Shown here: in pieces, positions 22,450 to 34,648 of the stretch
Numbering within the stretch: the first letter of the stretch is position 1
Layout of the letters: each line of letters begins with the position of its first letter
Source of the DNA: Owenia fusiformis
Lineage: Eukaryota; Annelida; Polychaeta; Sabellida; Oweniidae
DNA length: 64,000 nt
Direction: 5' to 3'
NCBI GenBank assembly: GCA_903813345.2
Contig: CAIIXF020000003.1
Location: 13,034,931 to 13,098,930 of the forward strand
Made by a program: the position numbers and the translations under genes
Notes under the pieces: generated by a model
What the model was told of the DNA's origin: nothing
The model's database searches: none
The model's input: only the letters and a program-made list of their open reading frames with translations

Positions 22450-25200
22450 GTTAGTCATTACTATCACTATATCTTGTTGATGGCATAATTAAGGTTACTA
22501 GAACATTCCTTGCATGTGTTGTCCTAACTTGATGTAACCAGAAGTTATGAATTTGCCATGTATGTGACAAGCACGTTACAGTCTCTTTATTTTGGCAAAG
22601 TCGTTGTTAAGGTTGGTACTACATTCCTGGCTCGTGATATCTAAGTCGAACGTAACTTTTATACTCATTTATGCGTGTCCACACTTTCCTTTGCCTACAA
22701 CGTTCTATAGTTAATGTTACCAGAACTTTAACTTGGCCACGTATATGTGACGTTGCATTAGCACGTTACAGTCTGTTATTTTATTTTTGCAGTCATTGTA
22801 AGGTTGCTACTACATTCCTAGCACATGATATTTAAGTAAAATGTAACGTTGTATAAACATCTGTGCGAGTCCAGACCTTCCTGTGCCTACATCGGTCCAA
22901 GACAAACGTTACCAGAACTTTAAACTGGCCAGGTATATGTTACGTTCAAAGCACATTACAGTTTCACTATTTTTGCGAAGTCATTGTTAAGGTTGGTTCT
23001 ACATTCCTGGCACGTAATATTTAAGTCAAATGTAACGTTCTTTAAACATCTGTGCGAGTCCACACCTTCCTGTACCTACAACGTTCCATAATTAACGTAC
23101 CAGAACTTAAAACTGGCCACGTATATGTGACGTTGCATAAGCACATTACAGTCTCGTTATTTTTGCGAAGTTATCGTTTAGGTTGGTTCTACGTTCCTGG
23201 CACGTGATATTTAAGTCAAATGTAACGTTCTTTGAACATCTGTGCGAGTCCACAACTTCCTGTACCTACAACGTTCCATAATTAACGTATCAGAAATTTA
23301 GATTGGCCACGTATTTATGACGTAATGTAAGTACGTTACATTTTCGTTATTTTGGCGAAGTCATCGTCTAGGTTGGTTCCACGTTCCTGGCACGTGATAT
23401 TTAAGTCAAATGTAACGTTCTTTAAACATCTGTGCGAGTCCACACCTTCCTGTACCTACAACGTTCCATATCAACGTTACCAGAAATTTAGATTGGCCAC
23501 GTATATATGACGTAATGTGAGTACGTTACATTTTCGTTATTTTGGTGACGTAATTGTTAAGGTCGCTACTACGTTCCTGACACGTGATATTTAAGTCAAA
23601 TGTAACGTTCTTTAAACATCTATGCGAGTCCACACCTTCCTGTACCTACAACGTTCCATATCAACGTTACCAGAAATTTAGATTGGCCACGTATATATGA
23701 CGTAATGTAAGTACGTTACAGTTTCGTTATTTTGGCGACGTAATTGTTAAGGTCGCTACTACGTTCCTGACACGTGATATTTAAGTCAAATGTAACGTTC
23801 TTTAAACATCTGTGCGAGTCCACACCTTCCTGTACCTACAACGTTCCATATCAACGTTACCAGAAATTTAGATTGGCCACGTATTTATGACGTAATGTAA
23901 GTACGTTACATTTTCGTTATTTTGGCGAAGTCATCGTTTAGGTTGGTTCTACGTTCCTGGCACGTGATATTTAAGTCAAATGTAACGTTCTTTAAACATC
24001 TGTGCGAGTCCACACCTTCCTGTACCTACAACGTTCCATATCAACGTTACCAGAAATTTAGATTGGCCACGTATTTATGACGTAATGTAAGTACGTTACA
24101 TTTTCGTTATTTTGGTGACGTAATTGTTAAGGTCGCTACTACGTTCCTGACACGTGATATTTAAGTCAAATGTAACGTTCTTTAAACATCTATGCGAGTC
24201 CACACCTTCCTGTACCTACAACGTTCCATATCAACGTTACCAGAAATTTAGATTGGCCACGTATATATGACGTAATGTAAGTACGTTACAGTTTCGTTAT
24301 TTTGGCAACGTTATTGTTAAGGTCGCTACTACGTTCCTGACACGTGATATGTAAGTCAAATGTAACGTTCTTTAAACATCTATGCGAGTCCACACCTTCC
24401 TGTACCTACAACGTTCCATATCAACGTTACCAGAAATTTAGATTGGCCACGTATATATGACGTAATGTAAGTACGTTACAGTTTCGTTATTTTGGTGACG
24501 TAATTGTTAAGGTCGCTACTACGTTCCTGACACGTGATATTTAAGTCAAATGTAACGTTCTTTAAACATCTATGCGAGTCCACACCTTCCTGTACCTACA
24601 ACGTTCCATATCAACGTTACCAGAAATTTAGATTGGCCACGTATATATGACGTAATGTAAGTACGTTACAGTTCCGTTATTTTGGCAACGTTATTGTTAA
24701 GGTCGCTACTACGTTCCTGACACGTGATATGTAAGTCAAATGTAACGTTCTTTAAACATCTGTGCGAGTCCACACCTTCCTGTACCTACAACGTTCCATA
24801 TCAACGTTACCAGAAATTTAGATTGGCCACGTATTTATGACGTAATGTAAGTACGTTACATTTTCGTTATTTTGGTGACGTAATTGTTAAGGTCGCTACT
24901 ACGTTCCTGACACGTGATATTTAAGTCAAATGTAACGTTCTTTAAACATCTATGCGAGTCCACACCTTCCTGTACCTACAACGTTCCATATCAACGTTAC
25001 CAGAAATTTAGATTGGCCACGTATATATGACGTAATGTAAGTACGTAACAGTTTCGTTATTTTGGCGACGTCATTGTTAAGGTCGCTACTACGTTCCTGA
25101 CACGTGATATTTAAGTCAAATGTAACGTTCTTTAAACATCTGTGCGAGTCCACACCTTCCTGTACCTACAACGTTCCATATTTAACGTTGCTACAACTTG
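22450..25200 (+). repeat. 190-bp tandem array at the right end of R4 (about 14-15 units)
   Basis: The landmark gtacgttaca recurs every 190 bp: 23,331, 23,521, 23,711, 23,901, 24,091, 24,281, 24,471, 24,661, 24,851 and, with one change, 25,041. Older forms lie at about 22,570, 22,760, 22,951 and 23,141. Units toward the TIR are nearly identical and those toward the interior are diverged. Variant patterns (tttggtgacg, tttggcaacg) recur at 380 and 570 bp, showing multi-unit duplications. The unit differs in sequence from the 119-bp array, but both are rich in ACGT. Confidence 0.95.
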
Positions 25201-25365
25201 AGACATATATTCTGACGACGTTATCACAACGTAAAATTGTTAGCTGGGAAGACCATGATACTTGACAAATCAATGTAACTTTGGATGAGCTTTAAAATGA
25301 CATACTATATATGGCGACATTGGTATGTCTGCCTAGGGGGGGGGGCATACTTTCGGGACACCCTG

Positions 25366-25854
25366 TATATACTATTATATAATTTACATGTATTGTACGA
25401 GGTGGAAACCTTGCAAATGAGTTCCTATTTTATTTAATGATTCCAATTGCTTTGCAGGTTAATATGAGCATTTTGCTGTTTACACGTGAAGAATATGACA
25501 CTTCAAATCGCATCTGTTAAATGGTGATTAAAATGCTCTATGTTCCCGACTGATGAAGGATAGTTATCGTCCACAATGATTTACTTAATCAGTAATAGAT
25601 TATTTATAAATTGATCGCATCCCATCATATTTCAAACATAATGAAGGGTAAAAGGACAAACATAAACACACTGACGATAATTGTATGCTAAAGTAACAAA
25701 AGAACGTGATAGAAGTCTGAACACAATGTATTTTTGCTGTATTAAGTCCAGAACATAAATAAAACAATGAACTGAAAGGCAGAAAATATGGCATTGAGAT
25801 GTCGCTCCTATTAGTAATTTGGTTTTTCTCTGGAATCGCGTCTTCGATTTCCTA
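25366..25854 (+). repeat. Block I, continuation beyond the R3c insertion
   Basis: Homology to block II resumes directly after the R3c right end. Shared words include TTTACATGTATTG/TTTGCATGCATTG, GACTGATGAAGG/GACTGATAAAAGG, CAGAACATAAATRAAACAATGAAC and AAGTCTGAACACAAT/AAATCTAAACACAAT. No gene was recognised. It ends at or near R1 copy B. Confidence 0.7.
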
Positions 25855-26664
25855 ACCCCCCTATCACACTAAACTATTCCTTACCCGTTCTTGCCAGTCC
25901 TACGAAAACGTCGTCAAACGGGCTCAATCTGGCTGTGGTCGGGAAATATGTCTGAAATAATTAGCTTCTTCGTTCTTAAACAGTCTTCAATACGTCCATC
26001 TCGTTCGCAGTTCGTTCAGGTCGCACCACGTCGGAGTGCAACGTCGTAGAACGCGTCCCTTAGTCTAGAAGGTCAACATGACCTGATTACAGAACGGTAT
26101 GGTCGTCATCGAATTTTGAATCGATTCAAAATTCTAAAATCACATTCCCGTCTGAGAACGTTCATAAAGTTCGTAAATAGACCTTAGAAAGTTGCAGCTA
26201 TGTTCATTCCGTTCGCACACAGTTTAAGACCAGTTTTGAAGAATGCAGAGGCAACTAGTTTGGTGTGATAGCTATATTTTTGCTAACTCGTTCATAAGCA
26301 GTGCTAAATACGTTCTTAATCAGTTTAAACCCGTTTGCAATTAGTTCTACCTCGTTCCCAACACGTCCGCAGACAGTTCAACTCGTTGTTAAAACGTCCC
26401 TCGTAGGATTGAAGTACGACGGTTCCGTTCGTAGTACGTCCAGCTCGTCGTTAGTACGTTGTCACTCGTTCTAATTGTAGAACGTGACGACCACGAGAAC
26501 ATTTTGAGCATTGTCTAAGTTCTAGAGGACCTACCCGTTCGAGTACGTTCGATGAAGTTTGTAAATAGATCCCAAACGGTCCTTAGTAGGTCCAGTCCGT
26601 TCGTATGCAGTTGAAGCCCGTTTTCGAGAACGCAGTGAGAACTAGTTTTGTGTGATAGTAGGGT
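25855..26664 (+). mobile_element. R1 TIR element, complete copy B, 810 bp
   Basis: It runs from ACCCCCCTATCACAC to GTGTGATAGTAGGGT and is flanked by TA at 25,853-25,854 and 26,665-26,666, the duplication typical of Tc1/mariner-type elements. No coding capacity. It is the reference copy for the motif spacing described in Findings. Confidence 0.9.
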
Positions 26665-26761
26665 TAATCACTGTTAGACAATATCGTCTAGCTTTTAGAA
26701 ATGTTATCGGTTTGGAATTTGTTGATTTGTAAATAAAACTGTAAGTCATGCATGTAGACCA

Positions 26762-26846
26762 TTGCTTTTGTTACATTGACGTACAGTAAGTCGTATAAGT
26801 AACATATATTTGTAAAATAACGGACTTGTCAATGTAACAAAAGCAA
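26762..26846. mobile_element. Small MITE, ends TTGCTTTTGTTACATTGAC
   Basis: A 19-base TIR pair (right arm GTCAATGTAACAAAAGCAA, one base different) encloses 85 bp. A related half (tgttacattgacgttc) recurs at 27,054. Confidence 0.8.
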
Positions 26847-26849
26847 GGG

Positions 26850-29800
26850 GCTAAATCAATATACTGTACATACATAAACATACATAATTATATATGAATT
26901 GCAACTTCATTTACAAAACAAATTCCGAATCAAAGAAACGTATTACAACTAGACTATATTTTCTAGCTTTGTGCCAAATTATAATCTGCAACGTAAGTAG
27001 GTGTAAATCAAGAAAACAAAAATAACGTAACCAGGATGTTTATCCATTCTGTTATGTTACATTGACGTTCCGTCAAAGTAACTAATTGTGGAACAGTGCT
27101 AAAGTCGTATTCTTATAATATTCAGTACTGCGATTGGAAGAGCATGTTAGCGAAACGAATAGGCGTTAACTATCTGTTTGGCAGGATCTTTCAAATAACT
27201 AAAGTCTAGGTCTCTTTTTATGATTTATTTGATTTAGAAATTCATTACTCTTAAGCAATTTCATAATAAACGAGACAAGAATTTTCACCTATAGGCCTGC
27301 TCTTTAACGTCCAAAGGATTCAAATAGACAAGAATAACATTTCATCAATGAGGGATCGGGAAGTCAAACGAGATATTTTAAATGGAACTTTGATTTGTTA
27401 GGGTGAATTACATATAACGATGGTCAAACTGGAGAAATACACACACATTTGTATACATATACATGTCTGAAATATATTTGTATGGTTCACGTACGAATTT
27501 ATTTAGCTTTGTTTTATTGCTTTGTCACAGTTGTTGGTATGGTTTATAGGACTTGACTGTTCATTTAATTTTTACCTTTCGCACCATAGATTGACTCTTA
27601 GTTAAACGCTGTTGCCGTACAAGCAGCGCCTGCAACCACTACTGGCATCGCTTCATAAAAAGTAATAAAAAAGGTTATAAGCAATAAAAAGCTAGTGATC
27701 CTTATCCTTATCATCAAAGAATGTGCTCTTGCTATATATATACTACAGTGTAATATGTAATGTGGTGTAAACTGCACAGTATACGCCCAGCGTCTTGTGC
27801 ATACCTTGTTATTCAAATAATTATAATATGAAAATAAATATAACATACATGTAACATAACATAACGTAACATAACATAAAGCAACGTGCATCGGATAAAA
27901 TCATAGCTAGACTGGTAAAATTGAACAAGTTCAATTCAAAACTCCAGTGGATTGCTGACTTTTTTAACCTTGAGATTGATATTAACATTTGATTTTTTTG
28001 AAAGTATTAGTGACATTAGTGATTAGTCGAGGAGACGTGAACTGTTACCTAAAAGCTGAGTCAAGTAGAAGGTGAACCAGAAGCCAAACCTCAATTATGA
28101 TGACAGATGAAAATTTTGACAAGTCTTTCCTTAAATCTGAGTCAACTAGAAATTAGACAACAATTGTGACTATAGTCATCGATTTGCCAGTTAGAGAGCT
28201 GTCATCTTAAAGCTGAAAACAAGGAAAACCAGAGATTTGACCTAGACATTGATCTGTTGTAGGCTGTACGTATATATATGTATGTCATTTTATTTGATTC
28301 CAATATGTAACTGGTAATTTTCAAATCATGTTTTTCCTTGGACTCATTGACGTAACGATATCACATCACTTTTTGAGATTTCAAAACGTCATGTAGAATC
28401 TATAACTCGATCTGGAATCCTGGGGAATTTTTCCACCATATCTGATACCCCAAAAAGTTGTATAATTGTGGATAGGGTTGTTATAAAGCCTAATCATCGC
28501 ACACAGAAATAGCTGTGAAACAATAGGGAGTTTAAGTTTGCATACTATAAAATCGAAACGCCAACCTATGCGTATGACCAATCACCCATACAAATGAATC
28601 GCTTAAATATTTGCCGTTCACGTTTAGGTTGTGAAAAACATTGCACGCTTAAACTCTCTGCTATCTCCATTTCCAAGGGGTAAGGCCACCATTTCGACAG
28701 AAATGATCAGTTATATTCCGTAGTAATGTATACAAATTCAGTGCAACGGATCATAATGAAGTAACTAAGTCTACAATTATATTTGTAGATTTAAGAATCT
28801 TGATCTCCTGAATGTTGATTTGTATTTCGGTTGGGTTCTGCTTAAGTGACCTGCGTAAAATGAGAGTAGTGGATTGGCATTGTCTGGGATGAGGATATGT
28901 TGCGTTCCTTGCTTGTTAGTTCATTGCATCGAATAGGATAGTTTCTAAATAGCAGAAAAATCAATGAGATCTCACTCCAAAATCTTTGGAAAAGTGGCTT
29001 AATTTCATGATTTATCAAAGAGTGTTAGTTGAATTATTGTATAAAACTTGAATGATATACCACATGATGACCCTGTTTATGTACATGTTGTGATTAAACA
29101 TGCAAATGTTGATTGTCATACAAATAATCCAAGGTTTTAAAGAATTTTAGCATTGCATCTATGCTATACTATCTATACTATTAGGGGTGAAACAGAAGCG
29201 GGAATACCATTAACTCGATCAAAATATAATATCATTGTTAAGAACGACTCCTTTTTCACGTACTTTGTATGCAGTTTTTAAATTTTTTTCATTCACTCTT
29301 ATCACTGGCTTCATAAAATGCCAGATTTATATTTAGTAATTACGGCATTTTAAAAACAAGTGATCGAGAAAAGTCTTGCAATCAAGCTAGTCGATGCAAT
29401 ATGAAATAAGATGTAAATATGCAATACAATACAACACAATGAAATCGACCGAAATGCTTTCTCTGACTAAATCACATTGGCTAAATAGGTTGAGATTCAA
29501 AGATATATTTTCAAATATTCTTGTAATTTTTAGTTTGGCTCAGATACGTAGCTCATATATCATCGAGACGTGGGCACTGGCCAGAAACAAGACGCCGCGT
29601 TCCATAATCCCTAATTAGTTCATTATAGTTGGATTGTTGGAGATGTCACCAGACATGACAAAATCTTTACTGTAGAATACAATGACCCTAGACAGGTTAT
29701 GTGTTAATCAATGCTTATTGTGATTTCTGAATGAAATATGGCAAAACGCTTCCTGCATTATGTAGTTGTTGACTAAATATAGAATGTAATAACTGAAATC

Positions 29801-31187
29801 ATCGAGGTTGAGATGTCTGAGATTGTGACTTGTCACCATAAAGGCAGATTAGTAATTGTATTGAATGTACTTGAAACCAGTTTATCGTGATAGTTTAGAG
29901 AGCTGGAGACTGAGATAAAACCATTGATCAATGTGAAGTTCAGAACTTGCAACATCTTCCAGCAGAGACAACAAAACCCACGAGAGCTATCCACTACGCG
30001 AACGCATATACCATCCGTAGTCGAAGGGTATTTCACTTCTTTCAAGATAATAAATGAAGTTCTTTGAATGAAGGATGGCATATACGCATTACGCACTTTG
30101 AACGTTCTAAAAACCAAACGACGCCAACTTGAATTGCGTGTACTGGCGAAGAGGACTTGAATAAAATTCGTTATTTATTATATTGGTGGTGTTCGTTTGG
30201 ATACGTTTGTACGCACAATTGCGCTTTAAGTTCGCATGCACTGATATATAGAGATGGAAAAAAATATGACAGAACCTTACTTGTGCTGGTAGGACAAATA
30301 TACTAAGATAGTATATTAGAGAATCCTGGCTGTAAGTCACCTAGTTCCTTCAATGGTTTATCAATTGGATTTATGTAAAACAACGAGCTTTTCAACGAGA
30401 TACCAAAGCTATTTAGCAAACACTTCAATTGAGTAGGTTATTGGAAAAAGTCATAAAACTGCGTTGATATTTTGATACGACTTTGAACACAAATAACCTC
30501 AATATTCATAAGTATGATTTTGAAAGACGAGCTATCATATGTATTAAACTGTCATTTGTTGAGTAAATCTTTTCAGTAACCGATTAATATACCGAGCTTC
30601 TTCTTCAGGCCCACTTTGCGTAGTTTCAACATTTTGGGGCAAAATAAAGACTCACATCCATAAAATATCCAAGAATTTTTAGTTACTTAATACATGCACT
30701 TTGTTTAACCATGGACTCTGTTTTCTATGTGAGTTTTTTTTCTTGGTTCAATATCATGTTTCAATGATTATATTTTTCTTTTTTCTTCTTAATTAAGTAT
30801 AGTGGGCCTTTAAGATACACAATCAGTCTTGACTCCAAAGAAGGGAAAATTAATATCTAGTAGTCTTATTGAGTTGATTTAAGATACTTCTGAAAAGTAA
30901 AACAGACTTGTAAATATACTGTATGTACAAGGTGATCCAAAACGGTAAGAACTTTCCCAATAATGAAGGAATCTTCATGATTTCTTATCTGTAGATTGAA
31001 TGTTCAATGGAAAAACGATTAGTAAACTTGCAAATTAAAATATATCTCATTTTCCGCGAAGGAATGCTCTGATACAAATGCATTCAAAAAAGTAAGTTAG
31101 AAAATCGGTCTTTTCTAAAAGTCATCAATAAACGAGCCAGTTTATCTTTGATAAAAATGAGTAGATATGACATATCAATGATACTAT
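26850..31187. other. 4.3 kb without a recognisable gene
   Basis: AT-rich sequence with many short frames, none with a recognisable domain or convincing exon structure. The only repeat noted is the short AACAT microsatellite at 27,840-27,882. Confidence 0.5.
27840..27882 (+). repeat. (AACAT)n-type microsatellite
   Basis: Imperfect tandem taacata/taacgta units. The open frame on the opposite strand (Cys/Tyr/Val-rich) comes from this repeat. Confidence 0.8.
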
Positions 31188-31763
31188 ACATGGTGTCCCG
31201 AAAGTATGCCCCCCCTAGGCAGACATATTCCAGCGTCCTCATACTATGTGTCATATATCATTTTAAAGCTTATTCAAAGTTACATTGATTTGCCAAGTAC
31301 CATGGGTTAACCTCCAAATGGGAAAAAGTTACAGTCATTTTATAAGTTAGTGTTTGTCAAAATAAAGTTCAATTTTACACCACATTACTAGTCAATGAGT
31401 CCCCCTTGGCCATGTTAACAGCAGCAATTATTTTCAGATATGACCTTAAAAGCCATTCAAATATGGGTGTGGAATTTCATAACCCTTTTAAAACCTGTTA
31501 AGGCACTTTGGAAGAGTTTCCTTAGAGTTTCTACCCTCACCGTTCTCTTTTTCCAACTCAATATCCATCCGACCCGAAAAGAATTGCTGCTGTTAAGATG
31601 GCCCAGGAGGACACATTGATTATTGATTTGGTGTAAATTGAACTTAATTTTGACCAAACACTAAATTTTGAAATGCCTGTAATTTTTTCACATCTGAGAG
31701 TTGAACTATGATACTTGGCGAATCAATGTAACTTTGGATAAGCTTTAAAATGATATATGACAA
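31188..31763. mobile_element. R3b foldback MITE, right terminus missing
   Basis: It starts with GGTGTCCCGAAAGTATG. The two ~260 bp arms (31,188-31,450 and about 31,560-31,763) are reverse complements sharing CATTTTAAAGCTTATYCAAAG, TTACATTGATT, TTAACAGCAGCAATT and AAAGTTCAATT. The final ~40 bp with the second CAGGGTGTCCC end are absent. Best template for the R3 family. Confidence 0.85.
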
Positions 31764-33099
31764 TGAATGAAAGCAATCCAAAAAATGACTCAAATAATGT
31801 ATAAGACTTTTTGTCAATTTTGCACCGAGTGCCTTCAAACTTTTACAAATTGTACCTGGAAGTATTGCAACTAAAATTGTGAAGTTTCAGAAAAAATGAA
31901 AAAATGCGGGTATACAACTCAGATTCAAGTATAATTTCATATTAATAATATTTATTTAATTTCTTGGAACATCACTCTGTATAATAGTCTGCACAATTCC
32001 CAATTGAGTTTTTAAAAAGACCCAGTTTGAAGCCAGTCATCAAATTTGATAACGTACCTGCCCGCAAGACCACTGCAGCTAGAGGAGCATAGCAGGTCTT
32101 GAGATCTAATACCATGCACCATACCCTTCTGAATATGCAATATCTAATTTTACTTATATGGAGAAAGAAATGCTAATCGACGCGGTAAGACCTTTAAAGA
32201 TTAGAAGGGCCATCTCGAAGTTTTCCAATCGACCGTGCGTGACATTTCCTCAAATGAGTCCACCCGTGTGTTTGAGTCATGGATACAGAGTGCTACTCTT
32301 GTACTGACCAAAGTGGAGCCTACTTTCAAAGTAGATGATATAGAGGAATATGTAAAGCAAAATGTAATTCCCACCAGTTTTTGCATTTCAACTTTGATAT
32401 GGGATGTGACCTACATAAAAAAGTTGACCTGATTCGCGAGCATCGAAGACATAATTGTTAACTAAGCATATATAGAGTCTCTTATGTAAGCTCTTTTAGT
32501 AGGCGAGATATCTGGAAAGACAAATAACTGTAGATCGAAGATTGCAATCAGTCTAGGAGAGGACCCATAAAGACGTGCGTTGATAGCCTAGCTGTCGTCG
32601 AATTCAAAAATAGTCCTTAAGAAAAAGGCCTTTTCAGACGTCGTTATAGATACATCGGCGTAGATCTGATGAGCATTGCGTCTCGTTTTACATTCCGCAG
32701 TTGCTAGTTTAATGAAGGAAATCGTATTTTAGAAACGGTTGGTTGATACAACATATATTACAATATTTAATCTTTAATTTTAGATTGGTTGCTGAGACTC
32801 ACATAGTTGATCGAACGTTTCCTCTAAAAGCTTTTAAGTATACGTCGTTTCTAACTGTAATCCTGGCTCCAACCCTTACCGCATATTTGATATTCTTACC
32901 GAGAATAAACCTTTTTTTCAATTTGATTTTCGATATTTGGCATATTCATGTTTTGGAATTCTAATTTCTCGAAACTGATGCAAAATCTTTGAGGATAATG
33001 ATTGACGTGAATGTAGAGAACCTTTAAATGAATGTTTTCCTCGAAATGCAAACACAAATATCGAAGTATAATGCGAAAAACGGTACAAAATGATCTTAC
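31764..33099. other. Mostly unassigned; decayed coding-like patch at 32,170-32,432
   Basis: The plus strand reads an open stretch at about 32,163-32,310 and, in another frame, 32,235-32,432, with VLTKVEPTFKVDDIEEYV followed by an SFCIST segment. This recalls the small fold in ORF1 proteins of some non-LTR retrotransposons (V-x3-P-x5-D-I-x2-Y-V ... SF), so a decayed LINE piece is possible. The rest shows nothing. Confidence 0.25.
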
Positions 33100-34000
33100 A
33101 CGTCGCACGAAACTGGGGACAATTAGCGTAACATTATGGCGTCAAAAAAACAAGACAAAACAATGAGCAGCATAGGGCGCAAACAGCCTTACAACGTCAA
33201 AAACGACAAGCGTCACATTTTTGTCAAGTTTAGTCAACCTAAAAATAAAATACTTTATCCTTATCTAATCATGACAAAATTCACAGGGTAGCAAGATCTC
33301 GAGGACAATATTTCTAAAATGTTTTTGAATTTTAAAAAACGGTCAAGAAATTTACTTGGGGCGTTGGTAAAAATTGATATGTATGGAATTTGTGGTAAAA
33401 AATCGATGCGTCACCTTTTTTTCAAGTCTCGAAAACCAGCTCTTATTTTAATATTATTTGCGAAATAAACAAACTGGTTATTGTTTTGTAAATTTCGCCA
33501 TGACAATATTGTGCAGTTAATTTTTTTCAAATTTGACTTGAATTAGAAGGTTAAATTAAGGTAAACTTATTGCTCGTCCCATTCGCCTTCAAAACCTTAC
33601 ACAATTTTGAAAATTTTAAAAGCGTTCATATATGATAATTTGAACTGTAGCCGTTAAGCAATTGTGACGTCATAAATGAACATGTTCCATTGAATAAATT
33701 GTGAAATTTTAGTGGGATTTTGATCATTATTTCAAAAGTTATTCCAATTTCAACGAGCCCTGTAAGTGTAAAGTGTTACGTCTAACAGCGTATTTGACGA
33801 TGTCGGGATATATTTAACTTTAAAAATATGTTGGATCCCATCAAAATTTTGAAGAAAAAATAATTTCACTGAAATGCGAATAAAAAATACGTCAAAATGA
33901 TATATAAAACACATAGCTAGCTTTTTAAATAGGCAGAGATTAACGCTCAAAGCTGAAATCAGCCCGTATTTTCCGAATTGTCCCCAGGTCCGTGCACGTC
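33100..34000. mobile_element. R11 TIR element, ~0.9 kb, ends near CTGGGGACAATT
   Basis: Inverted termini GCACGAAACTGGGGACAATT (33,105 on) and, reversed, GCACGGACCTGGGGACAATT. Non-coding interior. It abuts the R6 left end at about 34,049. Confidence 0.7.
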
Positions 34001-34479
34001 ATATCTAGATTTTGACCCAGACTTTTGAGCTTAAAAGTAATCGAAGTTATGCCTAGGTCACATAGCCACCGGGCGCCGGCCGATGAGTAGTCATCGGCCG
34101 ATTTCTAAATCGACCGGGCGCCGGTGACTTTTCACCGATGTCTTGATCTAATCGTGAGTATGGTCACTTTAGTACAGGCATCGTACGGCGCCCGCAATCA
34201 ATTGAATCTAAAAGACATCGCACGGGTATCGCAAGGCTATCTGCCGATGGCCGTACGGCACCCACCAGGACATCGGTCGATCTACAGGCCTCTAGATTTA
34301 TACTAAATTCTTGTATGACCCAGTATGACTGTTCCACATGGCATGAATGCAAGATTTGAAAACTAAATACTTCGATAGACAGGACTTCCAGGATAATAAT
34401 GTTTTCATGCAATAAAAATCAGAAAAAGAAGATCCTCTTTTCAGTAAATAGGTTCAATATTTAGAAAAAAAGCTGACAT

Positions 34480-34648
34480 GGGGTCCCTATTCATAATTTG
34501 ATTGTTTAATTGATATTTTTACTATCATGGGTACTTCAATTGAAAGAAAACATATTGTTTTCATAAAAACACTGTATTTATGCCCAGAAGCTCTCATGGT
34601 GAAAGATATGACCGTCTGAAATCACTTGCCATACTGCACGTGGTCTTT
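34480..34648. mobile_element. R8 MITE, partial second copy
   Basis: It matches the right two thirds of R8 at 7,095-7,323: ATTGATATTT, ACATATTGTTT, GATATGACCGTCT, CTTGCCATACTGCAC. The left TIR is not present. Confidence 0.7.

Larger units (their letters stand above)
14210..25248. mobile_element. R4: 11 kb element with CCCAGC...GCTGGG ends and terminal arrays
   Basis: The left end CCCAGCAAACA and the right end (reverse complement CCCAGCTAACA) are flanked by AA on both sides, and R3 arm sequence is interrupted exactly at these points. That supports a single inserted unit. Layout: left TIR, ACGT-rich lead-in, 119-bp array (to about 16,120), 6.2 kb interior with smaller MITEs and exon-like pieces, then the 190-bp array and right TIR. 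Short non-autonomous elements with these ends and ACGTT-rich interiors are, to my knowledge, common in marine invertebrates; an 11 kb version is unusual. No transposase was recognised, so the superfamily is left open. Confidence 0.75.
13032..25365. mobile_element. R3c TIR element carrying two nested insertions
   Basis: The ends are CAGGGTGTCCCGAAAGTATG on the left and its reverse complement on the right, flanked on both sides by TA. Removing R4 (14,210-25,248) and the segment 13,104-13,790 leaves about 0.6 kb, close to the length and order of R3b at 31,188-31,763. Shared internal words include AAAGTTACATTGATTTG, TGGGAAAAAGTTACAG and GCTGCTGTTAACA. Block II has no insert at the equivalent site (around 51,990-52,010), so R3c entered block I after the duplication, or was lost from block II. 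Confidence 0.85.

Noticed and set aside
24950-25153. 67-codon ORF in the 190-bp array
   Set aside because: A frame inside tandem satellite-like DNA with no counterpart frame maintained in neighbouring units.
14390-25200. CRISPR-like array
   Set aside because: Repeats are contiguous 119- and 190-bp units without unique spacers, in an animal genome, inside a transposon.
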